A stretch of DNA of 64,000 nt from positions 106,959,265 through 107,023,264 of the forward strand of contig CM067081.1 of NCBI GenBank assembly GCA_034008185.1, read 5' to 3'. This document shows positions 48,436 to 61,600 of the stretch, piece by piece. The notes under the pieces are model-generated. The model had not been told where the DNA came from. It was given only the letters and a program-made list of their open reading frames with translations, and did not search any database. Source of the stretch: Gorsachius magnificus. Taxonomy: Eukaryota > Chordata > Aves > Pelecaniformes > Ardeidae. The position numbers were made by a program, and so were the translations under genes. Numbering within the stretch: the first letter of the stretch is position 1; the number at the start of each line of letters is the position of its first letter.

Positions 48436-48724
48436 CCCCAGTTTTTATAGCTGAGCATGATGTCATATGGTCTGGGATGCCCCTTTGGCAAGTTGGGATC
48501 AGCTGTCCCAGCTGTGCCCCCTCCCAGCTTCTTGTGCACCCCCAGCCTTCTTGCAGGTGGGGTGGGGTGAGAAGCAGAAAAGTCCTTGATGTTGTGTAAG
48601 CGCTGCTCAGCAGTAACTAAAACATCTCTGTATTATCAACACTGTTTTCAGGACAAATACAAAACATAGCCTCATACTAGCTACTATGAAGACATTTGAC
48701 TCTGTCCAAGGCAAACCCATTGCA
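48436..48724 (-). repeat. ERVL-type LTR fragment (U3 part)
   Basis: On the minus strand this aligns with most of U3 of the provirus LTR. Shared blocks include GTGTTGATAA, GATGTTTTAGTT, AAGCTGGGAGGG and GACAGCTGA. It includes a TATA box (GCTATAAAAAC on the minus strand, about 48441-48451) and the CRE-like TGATGTCA at 48458-48465. The R and U5 portions are missing, so it is a truncated solo LTR. Differences from the provirus LTR suggest another subfamily. Confidence 0.82.
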
Positions 48725-51700
48725 ATAAGAATTATACACTTACACTTTGTCAACAGTACACAAAAGCAGTTCGTTTTTTCAGAAATACTAAGGCTGTTTT
48801 TACTAAAAGAAATAAATCAACCATTAGTGATTTAAACTATAAAAAGCTGTCACTTTCAAAATAGAGACGAATAGTCCTATTCTCAAGAATATTAACAGTG
48901 TTTTCTTATCTCTACCCATTATTACTGTCAATATATCTTACAGTTAATTAGATTATTTCTTTCAAAAGCATGAGCATTAAAATTCCAAGCAGGGCACAAT
49001 ATTTTTCAATGAAGAAGTGTATTTGAAGTATTTGAGGCAGTAAAAAGTCATCTCAAAAACTATATAGGATACATTCTTTTAGGTCTTTATCCATATGATC
49101 AGTCTTTCAAAGCATTTAAAGTTACACCTAGGGTTATGCCTGAAGTTAGGTAGACTTCTCATTATGAAGAAAGCAAGATAATTTAATTTCATTTTTAAAG
49201 GACATATTAATATTATACTCTCTTCTGTAATCATGTTCATCAAAATCATAAATAATAGTCTAAAAAAGACAAAGATCTGATAAGAAATACATTGAGGTCA
49301 AAGGAAGAAACTCTGCTGGGTTTCAAAGATACCTGAAGTAAGTAGCCCGCTTAACAGAGTGATGAACCAGCCATTAAACTAATCAGAAAACTGAAATTAT
49401 TAACAAAACTGAGAAGCTAAAAGCTCACTTGACAGCAAGAGAAGGTGGAAAATGTACTTGGTAAACATTAGCTAGTTTTTGTTCTTAATAATGTATAAAA
49501 CATTAGCCATGGGAAGTTATGAATTACACAATATGACCTTTCAAAGTGGTTGTTTTAATCATTATCCAGCAATATGTGATGTGTCTTGAGACAAAGACAA
49601 GAAAGTCTGTTATACACTTGATCAGCTGCTAGAAACAGCAGGTGAGAGCATCAGAAACATGGAAGGGCAAGGATCTTGACTCAAAATGGTCATTGTTAAA
49701 TAAATCTATCACTATACACTATAGACTATATGTTCCTTTAATAATGTGAAAATAATATTTTAACACCAAGCTTATTTTACATTATTTTGTTGTTTGTTTG
49801 TTTTTTTCAGCTCATGAGTCTTTCAGTCTTTAAGGCTTTTTGTAAAAACTAAGGTTCAACAGAGTTGGTGCACATGATGGTTTGTAATATTAGCATATGC
49901 GAGATATCTAATATACAGCAGTTTAGTAACTGTACCGAATGTAGATCTATGCTGCCATAAAAGGGACAAAAAAATACTGGGAAAATTACAAGTTATTCCC
50001 CCCAGCCAGTGTCCTGAGTTAGATCTTTCTATCTCTTTCTTGTCACCCTGTAAAATAGATTGCCTGGCTTTAAAGTTATGCAGTCAGAAAATTACAAGTC
50101 AGGATATAGGCCTGCTTGACAACTGATGGGTTCTACCTGTGTTTAATTTAATCCCTTCTGCCTCTGGATGCACTAATATCGGGATCCTAGCAAAAACAGA
50201 GTTTGTCAAAGCAGAACTTTCCACACCTTCAGGGAAGTAGCATTGAATCCATATCTCTTATTTAAAGCATCTTCAAAACTACATACAGGTATCTTTTTTC
50301 ACCGATTTGAATACTGCCAGCCTTTACTCTTTACAGTCACCAGCTGACTGACATCTAGCAGTGCTTTCAGTTGCTTTATTTAAGAATGAATTTGGTTTTT
50401 GAAATCACTATTCAAAACATTCTAGCCGGAACACAACTGAGCCATGCTTGAGCTATTCCCTGGCTTGCTTTTGTGCAGTAATAAGAGCTGGCTGGGGTCT
50501 GTTTGTGCTTCGGTCTCACTGTGACTTAGAGGAAGGATATTAGCCAGCTTTCTGCATCTAGACTCCCAAAATTAAATAGCTTTCCTACTCTGGGCGTGGT
50601 CAATGGAATTCATATCAGGAATTTCAAGCAAACATTGGTTTTATTTGTTATCCATTACCAAAACCATATTTAAGGTGATCACAAAGGTGAAACATTCTAA
50701 CAAGTTTAATAAGTATAGACTTTCTTAAGTTTGGAAAACCTTTTCAAAACCTGCAAATATTCCTTTTTATTTTTTTTTATCATATACATTTTGTCAGAAT
50801 AAAATGTATATCATACCAAGAATATCCTTTCTTCACATAATACAGCATATCTATATCTGTTATAGCATCATTTCTACATTCTCATCAAGTCACATGCTAT
50901 TTTTGCCATTTCAAATAATAAAGTTAATCACAATGGTAACTTTTAACAAAGACCATTCTTTGGTCTTTCATTAGCTCTATCTTGTTTCCCTCAGTGGTTC
51001 AGTTAGGCTTCTTCATTATATATCTCAAAAAAAAAGCAAAAGCATAATTTAACAGCTTCCATTATATATATTACTACAGAGGCTACTTTCTTTCACCTAA
51101 CACCTTCCCCTCTTTGCCACAGATTTTTCACAAGGCACCACCTTCCTCTTCTCCAGGACTCACTTGTATGTACTGAGATTAAACACAGCTCTAAAGACAT
51201 AGGGGAGTTATTCCAAGCTGCTGGGGGAGTTAGGTACTGTGTCAGTATATAATGTGTAAATATATGAAATATCCCTTTCAATGAGGGACAACTGAAAGGT
51301 GTAACAAGGACTGCTTCAATATGAGAATTACAAAAGCTTTTTTTTTTTTATAGACAAAGTTTAGTTCTTCCATGTGAAAATGCATGGAATATAATGTTTT
51401 AAAAAAATATCATCCATTGCAAACATTACACTAAAAAAAAATTTCTCAGTGATAAACAATAATATGGATGGAGGAGATTCAGTAAACCTCATCCTTTAAA
51501 AATGTTTCCTTGCACAGGACTTCCCACATAGTTACAGCTGTAGTTTTTCAATGGGATCTACAGGACTCTGCTACTGTGGAGTTTTATCTATTTATGAAAT
51601 ATATTTTAAAACCATTTTTCAGTCAATCCTTCTTTTAGTCATTCAAACTCATACCTAAATTGAAAGCAAATGATAAATCCATATGAGGCTAGTGGCAATC

Positions 51701-51986
51701 TAAAGATGTTTCAAATTAAACATCTCTATAAACATCTTGCTCACTTAGGCCTCAACAGTGAGATGTAAAGAATGACTTCAGAGATTTTTAGAATACTTAC
51801 ATGTGATTCAGAGAAGTCATAAAGGTCTGACAATGTCCCACATGACCAAGCATCTCCCCAAAGTAGTGATATAACTCAGATACAGTGAATTCCTTTACGA
51901 TTACATTTGTTGAAGATATGACCATTAGCATTTACACAGTTCATTTATAAAAGATCACAGTTAAGCCCATTGTTAAATGTGAGACG

Positions 51987-52193
51987 ATGGCAACACTGAT
52001 GATGGTAGTACATTTTTGTATTTTTACAGCAACTGTGGTGGTTTTGTTAGTCCTTCTGCCTCAGCCAGAGCCCACAGGTATTGTTCAGAATTTATTCACA
52101 CCATCCTATAGGCAATTGCTGTGGAATCGACTGCTCAAGAGACTCATCTGCCCACAGGTAATTCCAGGAATACCTCTCAAGGGGAGACACTAA
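51987..52193 (+). CDS. Doubtful small ORF with a hydrophobic N-terminus
   Basis: A 68-codon frame from ATG 51987. It begins with a hydrophobic segment (FCIFTATVVVLLVLL) resembling a signal peptide or membrane anchor and continues with a basic part (SYRQLLWNRLLKRLI). Inside it lies an acceptor-like TTTTTACAG (ends 52030) and a donor-like CACAG|GTAATT (about 52159), so it may also be an exon. There is no homology that I recognise, and chance is quite possible. Confidence 0.2.
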   Translation: MATLMMVVHFCIFTATVVVLLVLLPQPEPTGIVQNLFTPSYRQLLWNRLLKRLICPQVIPGIPLKGRH

Positions 52194-52591
52194 TGAGAGT
52201 GAAAATGAAATAGTCCAGTGATGATACAGAACAGGAAAACAGAGTCAATGGTGAGAATAGAGGCAGGGAGACATGAGTGTTCATCCTGAATTCAAAATGA
52301 AGCCAACTTTAATTTTAGTTTTAGAAAGCCTGGGCTTCATACTGCTAGTTTTCTTTAGCACTGGCTCAAACAGATAAATTTAGAGTAAATTGAGAGTATA
52401 AATCTAGGTTTCTTTCTTGATTTGTATAAATAGGGAGTCTGAATTCACAAAGAGGTTAGGTATTAGTGATTTTTATTTTTTTTTTAAATTCAGGCCATTC
52501 TAACAGCCCTCAGAACAGAGAATGGACCTACATGTTATGGTTTTTATTTTGAGTCAGAAGAACGAAATGGCTAAACAAATTTTCAATATCT

Positions 52592-52675
52592 ATTTAGCAT
52601 GATATATATAGCCTAGATATATATATACACACACCATTTATGCCATATGTTTATGCTATATATATGTCTATGTCT
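52592..52675. repeat. TA/CA-rich microsatellite patch
   Basis: Interrupted runs of TATATA with an ACACAC segment, including GATATATATATACACACACC. Confidence 0.85.
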
Positions 52676-53665
52676 ATAGTTCTTATATACAGGCAAACCA
52701 GCTTATTAATGATTGCACTTTAACCAATTATTTTAGAGAAATTCCAATATTAGTATGACAATAAAAAATATAAAACAGTGAAAGAATAGAAAATCTTAAG
52801 AAACTCCCTTCTCTGAGAAGCCATATTGAAAATGCAGATGTATATATATTTTACACCACATTTTTCTATGAAGTTCAATACCTTACTGAAAAAGAAATAA
52901 ATTATTATGTTTCTTCCATTGCTATCCTGTTCCATTTATTTAAGGCTAGTGCAGCTTTAAATAAATAAATTGTACAGTGGGAAATTCACCATTGTCCCAG
53001 AGGGACATTGCAAGACAGGTACAATACTAAAAGCTTTCTTAAAATGGATCCTGTGGCATCAGGCTTGTTCTAGTTCTTTTTAGAGGGTTGAGGGACATCC
53101 CCTCTAACAGATTGAATCCTATTCCCATCCTTTCCTAATCCATTTTACTTCTCTGTTTCTTTGTCTTTAAAATGTTAATTAACTTCTTAGTGTACATATA
53201 TCCCAAACTAGCTATCATTAACTTACACAGTGCACTACTTTACACATGTTGTCTGTGAAGCCAGGTAGATACTGCACCTTTCTACAGGTTGATTCAATCT
53301 ATCAGAAAACTGTGTAAATGAAGCCACTCTGAGCTCCAGGCTGTCAGAGCCGGATTGCTTCTGCCTACCTGAGCAAATGTAACTCAGTTATCTTTACAGT
53401 AAATGCAGTCTTCATTGTAGACACATTTAAACATATATGGCTACACTTGTGAACAATCCAAATGATTTACAATCACTGTTAGTGAAAATAATGGGGTGTT
53501 GAAGGTTGATGAGAAAAAACAGGTTTTACTAATCACAAATTAGAGCATGCACCCTACATGCTCCTCTACTGAAATCAAAGATAGAGTATTAGTGCAATGT
53601 TATTTATCTTAGAAGTAAAGGGTTTTCTGTACTTTAAGTAATTTTATTTAGCTTGCCTTTATTGC

Positions 53666-53692
53666 TAAGATGTTATCTCTAATAACATCTTA
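53666..53692. repeat. Perfect 11-bp inverted repeat with 5-base loop
   Basis: TAAGATGTTAT (53666-53676), loop CTCTA, ATAACATCTTA (53682-53692). A further GATGTTAAG copy follows at about 53713. Confidence 0.85.
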
Positions 53693-56600
53693 ACATCCTT
53701 CAGCATCACAAAGAGATGTTAAGGTAGTAGCCAAATATGTATGTAGACAGATGCCACATTAAGCCTAACTGGTGTTTTCAAAGCAGCAGATTGTTAGAAA
53801 CATCTATATTGAAGTAATGCTGTCAGAAGAAATAAACTTCAGCATATTCAAAGCCAGTTATGGTCTATATAAAAAATAATTTCTAAAAAGAAAAATTGTA
53901 ACACCAGTCATCCCCAAAGTGACTTTTGGTGTTATGTAAATATTAACCCTTCCTGTAATAAAGCTTATAAATATATTTATGACAAAGTTCTGTTCACATG
54001 AATATTTCAAAAAGAAAGAAAATAACGTCTTGTGGCTGAAAATGTATTTATTTTCTGATCATTTCTATTTGTAAGTAAAGAACCCCTCAAGAGCATAGCT
54101 TCTAGAAAAAAAGGGATGTGATCGAAGGGCATAGAGCTAATGTAAACCAGAGACTGACTGTAAGATAAATAGACAGTTCCTCCATTATTTTTAAATAATC
54201 TTCCAGTCTGGTTCTATATACACAGAAAAATCAGCAGTACAAAGGAAAAAAACCACAACTTCTGTTGTTCAAATAAACTTCAAACTTAAATGCAAACTGC
54301 AGCAGGCAAGGCTATAGGAAAAAGAGCCCATGGGACTGATACACCAAGTACCCTTAGTGACAACCAAACGTGTGCTTTCTGCAGTTGTCTTGACTGACAG
54401 TTTGTTTTAAATATGAACAGAAGGTTCTGCCTATCATCAGATGGCTTAACATAATTTTTCTTCATCCTCAATGCTGTTTTATTGTTAATTTGTTTTTTAA
54501 ACCAGCAAATTTCTTTAACTTATGAAAGTTCTTTCTCCCCTCCTCCTTCCTTCACCCCAGGAAGGTCTTGCACACTGATTGATATATGCCAAGACACTGA
54601 ATTGTATTTTTTATTCTAAATGTCAGATTTACAAGTTCTGTGTACTTATTCATAGATACTTTCATCCCTCCGTGCTAAATGGGATTTTTTTATACTTCAA
54701 AGCTTGGATAGTTTTCTTTGAAAAAAAAAGGAAAACGGAATTCACATATTCTTGAGCATATATATAGGAAAGCTTGATGTTAAATTTAATGGAAATGTAT
54801 GGCCAAGCATGACTTTATTTTAAATTGTAAATCTCAGTTGTACATACTTTTGAAGCATATATATATATAAAATAAAGTCTAGTGCATGCTGCTTTTTTTT
54901 TTTTTTTAATTCTTTTGTTTGTTTGGTTCTGTCCTAAGCTTGTTTATGATATTATCTGACTTTTTAATAATCTGCTAAATTGGTAAGCCTTAAGAATATG
55001 CTGGAATCTTAAAAGCATTAAATTGTTGATTTACAGGCATGAACTTGCAGATAACAAACTATCTCTGAGATGCAAATATCTGATCCTTTTTGCCTGTGAA
55101 AAAAATCAGTTTTGGTCACTTAAAACCTGGAGACATTCATAACACCAAAGGTAGATATTCCAAAGATGTGCCCCAAAACCATTTTGTAATCTAATAAAAT
55201 TAGCAAATTAAGTCAAATATTCTACCTATTGGTACCTGCAGCTTTTACTAAAGAATCAGCACATGACACTAAAGAAGCTAAAATTAAAGAATAAACAGGT
55301 TTAGAAAGTAAGGTGAATCTACATAAGTTTCACGATAACTGGATGCTCCTATTAATTCACTAAAATGTGGACTTGAACAGAGAATGAAATACATTTTCAA
55401 AAATTTAATATATTTCTTTATAAATAATAAAAAAAACATTTTATGAAAGCATTTAAAATGTCAGAAAACCAATTCAGCTTCTTCACTGCAATTGTGACTA
55501 CTAGGAAGGATATATGGAAATTACTCCAGTCTGATGTTATTACATGCTGGAACTCATACTGGTGGCTGACTTAAAGAAGGCATTGTATCCCTCTGGATTT
55601 GCATCAGCAGGATGAATCTGAGAGACTTCATTAGTATTAATATACTGTGTGGTCATACAGCTGGAAAAAACAATCAACCGCACTTTCTCATGCCATAAGC
55701 CTCATTGGATGCCCCTGAGTCATAGCAAATTTATGAAGAATAGAAGTGTTTGGCTGCCTACCAGAGATACTGGAATATTTAATTATGTGAAGTGCTCAGT
55801 TAGCTCGGTGGCCGATACAACAAAGCATCATTGAAAGACAGTGCTCATTCGATTGTTCCTGTTTTGAATATTCTTTCTCAGCCCAATCTCTTCTCTCTTA
55901 AGATTGTTTCTAGTCTCACCTGAAACTGTCTTATTTGAGCAAAGGAGAATATTTCTAATCAAGCATTTTTAAACAGAATATGAGTATTTTAAACAGAATG
56001 AATATTACTGAGAAATAATGTGATTGTTCTCAGGACTGTTCACTTACTATTTTAAGTGAAATGCTGACTTGGTTACTAATCCAAACTCTGTTCAGCTACC
56101 AAACCAGAACACATAGTCCCTGAGCTGGCCCAGGGTTTTGAGGTATGCACATGACATGTGCCTATGGCAGACCTGGGCTTTTCTGTATCAGCTGCTGGGC
56201 ACCAGGCACTGTACACTACAGAATCTCAAATGACACTTGGCAGCAACATTATGGTGATTGAATCCTTACTACTGGGATAAAAATCAAGCTTACAATTAGA
56301 AATAAGGTTATTCTTTTCCACAGAGGTATTTGTGCCTTTTCTTAATGCTATCATTGCATAATCTAGAGTATCACCTGATTTTGCTACACAAATTTGTTTT
56401 AATTCAAACATTTCCTTAAATGAGATTTGCTAAGCTTTTCAGTGGGATTTCTCAATGCACCTGTGCCTCTGTGTCTATTTATTTACCATGTCCTAACAGT
56501 GTCTTATATTTTCCTGAAAGCACAATCTAGTGAAGTACACATAACAATTTTAATGCATGGTATCTTGCAAAGACCAGAAGGGAATGCCCCACATGTACGT

Positions 56601-56831
56601 GGAGTCAAAAATTTATTGTTAGTCAAACTCATGTTTTAACAGTCTAAAAGTTCATATTATGATCTACAGAAAATTTTCAAAACCAATACAGTTTATGTTA
56701 TTTTAAAAAAAAAAGCACCCTTCCTATCATCTACCCCTTTTCCCTAGTACTGTGCTCACCCTTCCTATGTCCCCTCTATTCTACACTTGACAATTTTTAT
56801 GTACTTTCTTACCCCAGCCTTCTCCCTACCC

Positions 56832-57103
56832 CCTGCTCCCAAGGAAGGGTTGAAAGCTGCCCCACTGTTCCCCACTGCCCCCTGGAGCCGTTTGTCCAGC
56901 AGGCACTGCCTGGGGCTGTAGCCCCCTCCCGGTGGCACTCACAGAGCTGGAGCTCAGGCAGGCTGGGCAATGGGCACTTGGCCATGGGGTGCCTGGTAAA
57001 CCCAGCTCAGCCCCTCTCAGGCCAAGGGCAGCCCAGACACTCCTTGGGACCTGACACATGCAGGGCAGCCCATAGCCTGTGGCCTTCTGCTAGTAATGGC
57101 AAA
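56832..57103 (+). repeat. Unclassified GC-rich dispersed repeat, copy 2
   Basis: Matches 21488-21757 in the same orientation, with an identical run of over 50 bases and a shared end at TAATGGCAAA. Differences include small deletions (four bases near 56919 and about a dozen near 57062). Both flanks are unrelated AT-rich sequence, so the repeat itself, not a larger segment, was copied. Confidence 0.85.
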
Positions 57104-57838
57104 AAATAACACCACCGTAGCTAGTAAATTAATTAACTTTAATATAATGTTAATACAATTCTGGTTTCTATTCACAGTCTTAGTGGCAAAAAAAAGCAAA
57201 ACCAAACAGAAAACCTACATCTTGTCCTATGAATAAAAATAACAACTGTATATTTTTGCATAATGTAATGACTCCTGAATAATAGCTAGGGTGGTTATTT
57301 CTCTGGTGTTCCTAAGAATCAGAATATATTAAAACTGTGTTTGTGATACTGGCCTTTTGAGCTGTAGTTTAAAGAATTTATGATGGTTTAGGCCTTTAGC
57401 AGAGATTGGAAGAATATTGGAGTAGAATCTAGTCATAAAGTATGATCCACTAATGATAATTTAAAATCAAACCAAATGAAGTTATACATCCCTTTGAAAT
57501 TCTTCTCTGTGCTACATTATTAAGTGTATTAGAACCATAGGCAAATACACATCATGCACTGTGTTTTCCAGATTTCTTAGACTGGAGTAAGCCTGGCTCT
57601 GATTATTACAAAGCTGGTGCTTTTATGAGACTAACAAGGGAGTTGATGAATATTTGTTTAAGTGCCAATTAATTACCATTGAAGTTAGATTTTATACTAT
57701 GATGACCTAGTTAAAGAAACATTAATTACAACCAACTAACCTCTTTTTGGTATTGTCACATGAGGCTAAAAGCTACAGACCTCCTATGGAAACAAAATTA
57801 ATACACTTCTAGAGTCACACACATGTCCAAAGGGTCAA
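57104..57838. other. AT-rich intergenic sequence
   Basis: No feature recognised. Confidence 0.55.
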
Positions 57839-58602
57839 TGTGGCAGTGTGCTCCTCCCCAGCCCCTCCCCTGACCCCTTCCTGTAACTCTGCTTAAGCAA
57901 TAACCACCCGTGGTGGTTGTGATAGATGTGCTTGGTTGTGATGGATGCATCCAGCTCAAAGTGGACTCTGGGGAGACATGTAAAAATAAAATAGCCAAGG
58001 ACTATTGTGCAATGCGTCCACCTAAGCACAGTGAAGAAACTAAAATCTGTGCTCAGTATGCAAATATGGCTATGAGCCAATTATCTTACCCCCATAAATA
58101 GTGAGTAGCCCAAAAGCCCTTTGAGCTCTCATGCACGGCAGCAGGCTGCACGCCAGGATCTCCCCTTGAGCAGGGACGCCTCTCAAGGTTAGTCCTCGAG
58201 GTTGAGAGATTCCTTACCACAATAGACTCTCCATAAGTAGCTAACAGCATTCTAAACTCTGAAATTTTAGCTAAGTCGTATAAAGGATTGATTGCGTGCA
58301 TATAAACCTTTAGACATAAACCGTTGACCAAGTCTGGGACTAGGACTGGATCCAGCCGCACCTAGACTCCTCTCTGAGGAAGGAGTTTAGAAAGCAAGGG
58401 GATCTTTTCTGAACCTGATGACTAAACAGCAGGGTCTCCCTGACAGTTCTGTCTGACCTTGTCCTCTATGCAGTAAATAACCAAGTGTACATTGCCATCG
58501 AATCTTATAAACTACTGTTGCGTTTACCATTGAACTTTGTTAACTCATGGTTTTACACCAATAAACTCTATTTTTTGCCTCCTTCTCACTCTGTCCATGA
58601 CA
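57839..58602 (+). repeat. Solo LTR of another retrovirus family (probably ERVK-like)
   Basis: A GC-richer 764-base block beginning TGTGGCAG and ending CCATGACA (TGT...ACA). It has a TATA-like CATAAATA (58093-58100), AATAAA at 58560-58565 close to the 3' end, and a T-rich/C-rich tail typical of R-U5. Flanking pentamers GTCAA (57834-57838) and GTTAA (58603-58607) differ at one base and may be the target duplication. There is no internal retroviral sequence on either side, so it is a solo LTR left by LTR-LTR recombination. The 5' border is less certain than the 3' border. The ERVK assignment is from general likeness only. Confidence 0.72.
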
Positions 58603-61600
58603 GTTAACTATTAAAATTTCTTCTGGGACTCTCAAGATAGAATAAACATTTCCAAACAGGGAAGCATATAGTTCACACGCGCCAACAGAAAGACAGAGGA
58701 TTCAACTGCAATAACAAATGTAGGCTGATGAAGCTTTTACAATGTCCCAGCAAAATACAAGCTTCCTTAGAACATGAACAGGGAGGGGTAGGAAAATGTG
58801 CCAAGGGAGCAGTGGGCAGAATCCAGCTTCTTAGAGAACTGAAGAACATTTGAATCAATGAAGAAGCTGAAAACTTCAGAGAGGAAACAAGGCTGGTGAC
58901 AAGTTCAGACCTTTAGGTTTCTCCTCTTCTGACAGTCAAATAAGTGAAGGAGCATTTCCTATAAAGGAAGTATTCAGCGTATTACCAAGAACAGCAGCAA
59001 TCACTGGGCATTTTTTTTCTAGGAGCCATTGTGAATAAATACTTCCCCAATATGTGGTCTACCATTGATGTAGGTTATTAAACTTTTTCCAGGTTAGGAT
59101 GATTTTTCGGTATAAATTAATATTTCACATTGATCCATTAATTCATTCATTGTGCACCTTTTTCCAGAAAACAAGGTAGCTTCACTCTTTACCTTCCCAC
59201 CACCATAAAGGAAGAAAAAAATACTGAATACCGCAAGCTCAACTCTGACATAGGGAAGACAAGCCTTTTGAATGATGCTTGGTTTAGATCCATGCTTACA
59301 TCCTTCCCACACGTTGTTGACACTTTCTTAGTTTGTATACTGAAAACTACTGTCATGTATTTATACTCCAACATAACCTACTGCTTCTAATAACAGAAAA
59401 TCTTTCACTCATGTTTTATTCTGTGATTTTACTAGTGAACCTTGAAAAAATTTTTAATGCTTCTTGGCCAATTCTTGAACAGATCAAAACTAAGTAAATA
59501 TTAAGTATTTTGCTGTCTTTACTATGCATATCTATAATTCCCATAAGCTTTATCAGTACTTATCACAGGCTGAATGCAAATAGATTCTTCAACATGAATC
59601 TTTGCAAAATTAAGTGAGCTTAGTAGTTTGTCAGTCACATAAAATATGTATTTAGGCAGCCATATAGGCATAATGAAAGGGAAAAAAATAATTCTGAATT
59701 AATTTAACATACTTAGAATATGTATCTTCTATTAATTTTAGTTAATACTGAAATTCTCTTCATGTTCATCTCATGTTCATTAGGAAAAAAGTCATATTAT
59801 TCCCACAAAGTAACTGGGCAGTTTGCCTTTGATATTAATGAGAAGGAGATCAGATTAATGTTGAATAATGTGTTCTACCTTGCTTATGAGCTTCCCATAA
59901 AACATCTGGTTTAAAATTTAAAATGTACAAGGAAGTAGTTCTCATGTGCCCTAGTTATTAGGTATTCAGAAATGTGCCCGACTTTAAATGTGAGAGCAAT
60001 GAGAAAAACTATGTGTTTAATTGCACTCTGTATTGGTGCCCTAGCATATAATTTATCAGCAGCTCTTTTTCCATCTTTGGTGTGCAGAACAAGAGTAAAA
60101 CATTTTCCATCTTTTGACCTTGAACATGAGGAGCAGAGAAAAGCCTCAGGGAGTAATGCAGCTGAAAACACTACTGTCATTTGTCCATAATCCTGGTTTA
60201 TCACTAGCAGTCATTCCTTGTGGGAATGTAAAACTGTATGTATGTACCACCAGCAACCTAAAAGTCTTCTGATCATGCATGCAAAAATATGAGAAATCGC
60301 TGGTGTTAGTACTGCCTTGGGTTGCTGGATGCTGTTAAAGCCTGATGTTTAACATATAAGCTCCCCAAAATTTTCAGAATTTGACTGAAAGAAAGCTTTG
60401 TACTTAATTGAAAGCCTAAATATTAAAAAGAAAAGCTCTTCAGAATCATTAAACAGAAGCATACTTTCGTCTCATCTTAAGCATGAAAGTGTTTGTTTTG
60501 ATGGCCACAATAGTAAAGGATGTGAGAAATGGCTTTAAAGAATGCCTTTTTGATTGCCATACAGAAGATGCTGAAAAAAAACAACCAGACCTTTTCTCAC
60601 TGACAGATATGTTTATCACTATGCTTGATGTCATCAAATTTCCTGTCATTTATAATTTTGGCTACCCAAAAAGCATCAGGCAGTAGAATTTAACATTCCT
60701 CTCAAAAATCCATTCCACAGTATATTTCTATTAAGTTATTAAACAATAATTCATGAAGCTCTGCCAGCTCAATTGAATATAATGAATATAATTTCCATCA
60801 TAAAAGATTAATAAATTAGTAAGTTTGATCAAATAGGAAAAAACTGAGGAAGAAAATGGAACTCACCATCCATATGCAGTTTCAGATTGAGTCTGGTGAA
60901 ACACAAGGGCAGACGCAATTGCACCACAGAGGGACACAGAAGAATAGTTGCATAGTGCATTCACAGAACTCCTATGCCCCAGGAATTCTTCCTTGGAAAT
61001 GGTAAAAATTGTTTATAATACTGGAACATACATGAACAGAACATACGAACAACTTGCCACCCAGCTGTTATTCCCTAGTCTCTAAATTGCTATAGCAACA
61101 ATGAATCATTTGGAAGGATTTTTTTTTCTGTTAGAGAGTTGTAAAAATGTATTTGTTGCCTAACTCCTTACAGATCCTCTATATATCCCATGCTCTGGTG
61201 ATATCCTAAATTTGGATGGAAAAAAAGTAATTTATCAAACAAAAAGGGCTCTCAGAAATATATGTTTCCTTTTTTTTTTTTACCATGACATCAGCAACTT
61301 GCTGGAACAGAAACAGAAGTTCCATGAGATGTAAAATGTAGAACTGAAATAGATTTCCTGCCACCTCGCCTCCACAAATTACTCCCTCCACCACCACCCC
61401 TTATTACAAATAAATATGTAGTATCATCCTTTATACAAATGGGTCAAGTCCAACTTTAAAAGTATTCTTTTACAGTCAATTCTCATAAAGTCTCACTGCT
61501 CTTGTGGTTACAAAACTGTACTCTTTTCCACCTTAATTTAATTCACTTAATTTTCCTCTCATTTTGTGTGTTAATAGTTTCTTTTAATAAAGCTTTGGTC

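Larger units (their letters stand above)
48725..56831. other. 8-kb AT-rich intergenic stretch
   Basis: No known transposon or gene seen. Listed separately: a small frame with exon-like edges at 51987-52193, a TA/CA microsatellite patch at 52600-52670 and a perfect hairpin at 53666-53692. There is also a (TA)n run near 54860-54872 followed by a 17-base T-rich run at about 54892-54907. Confidence 0.5.

Noticed and set aside
60483..60686. A 67-codon ORF that reads rather like protein
   Set aside because: No splice borders and no recognised domain. Conserved noncoding sequence or chance is as likely.
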